From Paenibacillus sp. FSL R10-2734 (GTDB lineage: Bacteria > Bacillota > Bacilli > Paenibacillales > Paenibacillaceae): a stretch of 64,000 nt of DNA. Location of the stretch: positions 2,666,001 through 2,730,000 of the forward strand of contig NZ_CP150170.1 in NCBI RefSeq assembly GCF_037963865.1. Direction: 5' to 3'. Under the pieces are notes generated by a model, which was not told where the DNA came from, ran no database searches, and was given only the letters and a program-made list of their open reading frames with translations. The position numbers were made by a program, and so were the translations under genes. Positions 61,810 to 64,000 of the stretch are shown piece after piece; positions within the stretch are counted from its first letter, which is position 1, and each line of letters opens with the position of its first letter.

Positions 61810-62320
61810 GCTATTCGGTGCCGTGCTGATTGTGCTGGCTGGCACTTTGGCAGGACTTCAATTTGCAAGACAATATGCAGACAGGCCAAGACACATCAGA
61901 GGCTTAATAGCAGCGTTACAGCGGCTGGAAACAGAGATAATGTACGGCTTTACCCCATTGCCGGAAGCTATGCGGCGAATTGGAATGCAGTCTAAGGAAC
62001 CGCTCAAATCGTTGTTTGTTAAAACAGCTGAGGAGATGAGCCCTCCCCATGACCGAAGCGCACAGGATGCCATCCAGAGGGCTATGGAGGCGCATTGGAG
62101 GTCCACCGCAATGAAGGGGACAGAAAAAGAGATTCTCCGCCAGCTCAGTTGTACTCTCGGCACAAGCGATAGGTCGAATCAGAGTACTCATATCTCGTTA
62201 GCGTTGCAGCAATTGAAGCAGGAGGAGTCGGTGGCCAGAGAGGATCAAGGCAAATATGAAAAATTGAGTAAAAGCCTGGGTCTGCTGCTTGGAGCATTGA
62301 TCGTCATTTTGATCTTTTAG
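61802..62320 (+). CDS. spoIIIAB: Stage III sporulation protein AB
   Basis: 172 residues: an N-terminal helix, a cytoplasmic helical region related to type II secretion GspF (RPRHIRGLIAALQRLETEIMYGFTPLPEAM), and a C-terminal helix. Starts inside the end of spoIIIAA, so translation is coupled. Proposed to link the ATPase to the channel platform. Confidence 0.93.
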   Translation: MLKLFGAVLIVLAGTLAGLQFARQYADRPRHIRGLIAALQRLETEIMYGFTPLPEAMRRIGMQSKEPLKSLFVKTAEEMSPPHDRSAQDAIQRAMEAHWRSTAMKGTEKEILRQLSCTLGTSDRSNQSTHISLALQQLKQEESVAREDQGKYEKLSKSLGLLLGALIVILIF

Positions 62321-62333
62321 CGAGGTGCCAGGA

Positions 62334-62537
62334 ATGAATATTGAAGTCAATGCGATTTTTCAAATTGCCGGCATTGGCATAATTATCGCCATGATACACA
62401 CGGTGCTAAAACAGATGGGAAAAGAAGATTTTGCACATTGGGTTACCGTGATCGGGTTCGTCGTCGTGCTGTTTATGGTTATTCGAATGCTGGACGGACT
62501 GCTGCAGGAAATAAAAACGATCTTTCTTTTTCAGTAG
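62334..62537 (+). CDS. spoIIIAC: Stage III sporulation protein AC
   Basis: 67 residues with two helices, very close in plan to the B. subtilis protein (NAIFQIAGIGI...HTVLKQMGKEDFAHWVTVIGF). The ATG at 62334 was chosen over a GTG at 62325 that falls in the ribosome site. Confidence 0.93.
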   Translation: MNIEVNAIFQIAGIGIIIAMIHTVLKQMGKEDFAHWVTVIGFVVVLFMVIRMLDGLLQEIKTIFLFQ

Positions 62538-62544
62538 GCGTGCT

Positions 62545-62934
62545 ATGGAAATTATTCAGGTTGTTGGAATCGGGCTGATAGCGACCATATTGATTCTCGT
62601 GTTGAAGGAACAAAAACCGATGTTCGCCTTTCTCCTCGCTACTGCAACAGGAATTATGATCTTTCTGTTTCTAATCGGTAAGATTGGCATGATTCTCTCT
62701 ACACTGGAGCGGGTGGCTGAGTCATCGGGGATGGAAATGATCTATTTGAAAACCGTGTTCAAAATCATAGGAATTTCATATATCGCAGAATTTGGAGCAC
62801 AGATCGTGCGTGATGCAGGACAGGAATCGATTGCTTCCAAGATAGAGCTTGCCGGAAAAGTACTGATTATGGTACTAGCTGTACCCATTATCAGCATCAT
62901 TATTGAAACGGTCATGAAGCTGCTACCAACTTGA
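62545..62934 (+). CDS. spoIIIAD: Stage III sporulation protein AD
   Basis: 129 residues with about four helices (EIIQVVGIGLIATILILVLKEQKP..., ISYIAEFGAQIVRDAGQESIASKIELAGK). Membrane component of the SpoIIIA complex. It begins 7 bp after spoIIIAC. Confidence 0.94.
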   Translation: MEIIQVVGIGLIATILILVLKEQKPMFAFLLATATGIMIFLFLIGKIGMILSTLERVAESSGMEMIYLKTVFKIIGISYIAEFGAQIVRDAGQESIASKIELAGKVLIMVLAVPIISIIIETVMKLLPT

Positions 62935-62976
62935 AGCAATCGAAGGAAGCTAAGCAAAGATTAGGGAGGAGAAGTT

Positions 62977-64000
62977 ATGCAGGAGCGCAGTGTTTTTCGT
63001 CCTCCAAAATTAAAAATAATACTGCTGCTGATCCCATGCTTCTTCATTCTATGGTTTGCAGGTACAACTCAGCTGGCTACAGCTTCTCCAACATCAGGGT
63101 CTAGCAGTCCCACCCCAATAGATCAGTGGGTCAAGGGTCAGGTGAACAATCTGCCTACAGATAAGGTGGAGTCGTACTGGGATCAACTGATGAAGGATTA
63201 CGGAGGTTTTTTTCCAGACGGGGCTACACCATCGCTTATGGACATGCTGCTTCCCGGGGATAAGGGGCTTAGCTTGCAAAGTGTGTTGTCAGGTCTTCTA
63301 GGCTTTATGTGGCATGAAGTGCTGTACAACGGAAGGCTGCTGGTCACGATTGTCATGGTCAGTGTGCTCAGCATGATACTGGAGACGCTGCAAACCGCTT
63401 TTGAGCGAAAAACGGTCAGTAAAGTGGCTTATACGCTCTGTTATATGGTGGTGCTGGTGATTGCGGTCAACAGCTTCAATATTGCAATTGGTTATGCGAA
63501 GGATGCTATCGACCGAATGATTGATTTTATGATGGCCATGATTCCGTTGCTATTCGCGTTACTGGCTTCCATGGGAAATGTCTTTACCGTCTCGGTCACA
63601 CATCCGCTAATTGTTTTTATGATTCATACGGTTGGCACCTTGATCCACACCATTGTATTTCCACTTCTTTTCTTCTCGGCGGTACTGCATATCGTAAGTG
63701 CGTTGTCGGAGAAATACAAGCTGACTCAGCTGGCGAATCTACTAAGAAATATCGGTGCCGGACTGCTAGGAGTACTGCTAACTGTGTTCCTCGGAGTGAT
63801 TTCAGTCAGGGGGATCACGAGTTCAGTGACGGATGGTGTTACGATTCGGGCTGCTAAATATATCACAGGCAACTTTGTTCCAGTTATTGGGAAAATGTTC
63901 GCGGATGCTACAGATACAGTGATCTCAGCCTCCCTTCTGGTGAAGAACGCCATTGGGCTATCCGGTGTCATTATAATTTTATTCCTTTGTGCTTTTCCAG
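62977..64000 (+). CDS. spoIIIAE: Stage III sporulation protein AE, cut by window end
   Basis: The frame from the ATG at 62977 stays open for 341 codons to the last base, so the C-terminus (about 50 residues by comparison with Bacillus, roughly 400 in all) is outside. GGGAGGAGA lies before the start. Seen: a hydrophobic N-terminal signal or anchor (about 13-32), a Ser/Thr/Pro stretch, an extracytoplasmic segment (IDQWVKGQVNNLPTDKVESYWD), then several membrane helices with ERMIDFMMAMIPLLFALLASMG-like and KYITGNFVPVIGKMFADATDTV-like family regions. Confidence 0.93.
   Translation, partial: MQERSVFRPPKLKIILLLIPCFFILWFAGTTQLATASPTSGSSSPTPIDQWVKGQVNNLPTDKVESYWDQLMKDYGGFFPDGATPSLMDMLLPGDKGLSLQSVLSGLLGFMWHEVLYNGRLLVTIVMVSVLSMILETLQTAFERKTVSKVAYTLCYMVVLVIAVNSFNIAIGYAKDAIDRMIDFMMAMIPLLFALLASMGNVFTVSVTHPLIVFMIHTVGTLIHTIVFPLLFFSAVLHIVSALSEKYKLTQLANLLRNIGAGLLGVLLTVFLGVISVRGITSSVTDGVTIRAAKYITGNFVPVIGKMFADATDTVISASLLVKNAIGLSGVIIILFLCAFP

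Overview
The window reads as chromosomal DNA of a spore-forming, facultatively anaerobic Firmicute, most likely a Paenibacillus. The evidence is a spoIIIA sporulation operon, spore photoproduct lyase, a Bacillus-type Fnr with C-terminal cysteines, three YesM/YesN two-component pairs each beside a CUT1 sugar ABC importer, and secreted proteins with copper-amine-oxidase-like N-domains. The genus is inferred from gene content and style; no rRNA or marker search was possible. Both ends cut genes: nirB on the left and spoIIIAE on the right.

Layout. 1-4.1 kb: nitrite reduction (nirB end, nirD, a formate/nitrite channel) facing an fnr gene. 4.4-9.6 kb: two GH65 disaccharide phosphorylases and a beta-phosphoglucomutase in one operon. 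9.7-11.2 kb: a gene-free repeat island (193-bp repeats, a 38-bp tandem array, and a dispersed nested-palindrome element). 11.3-17.9 kb: sugar importer 1 with its two-component pair. 18.2-24.4 kb: fermentation genes adhE, pflB and pflA, with GTGA-N6-TCAC operators placed as expected for Fnr-activated promoters. 24.8-30.7 kb: sugar importer 2 and its pair. 31.5-33.7 kb: a secreted PKD-type protein behind a leader with two mutually exclusive hairpins. 34-40.2 kb: zinc homeostasis (zur, znuA, znuC, znuB), with yidD and a T-box-controlled metS in between. 40.2-50 kb: ccdA, splB, mntR, a secreted GHL10 glycosidase, a patatin, the yqhP/yqhQ/yqhR/pepQ/efp group and lysC. 51.1-51.7 kb: a ten-copy 52-bp tandem array. 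51.9-59.2 kb: importer 3 and its divergent pair. 59.3-64 kb: a YitT protein, yqhV and spoIIIAA-AE.

The parts fit together as follows. Fnr probably senses oxygen through a 4Fe-4S cluster and switches on its own gene, adhE and pflB; CcpA-type cre sites add carbon control at adhE and at two of the importers. The three importers carry no ATPase, so they presumably share one encoded elsewhere. Zur most likely represses znuA through an 18-bp inverted repeat that covers the -10 box.

I found no clear new multi-gene system. The most interesting unexplained signals are non-coding: the dispersed palindromic element whose stems covary between copies, the tandem Fnr-type operators before pflB, the switch-like leader at 31.3-31.4 kb, and the structured stretches at 39.1-39.3, 42.7-42.9 and 51.7-51.9 kb.
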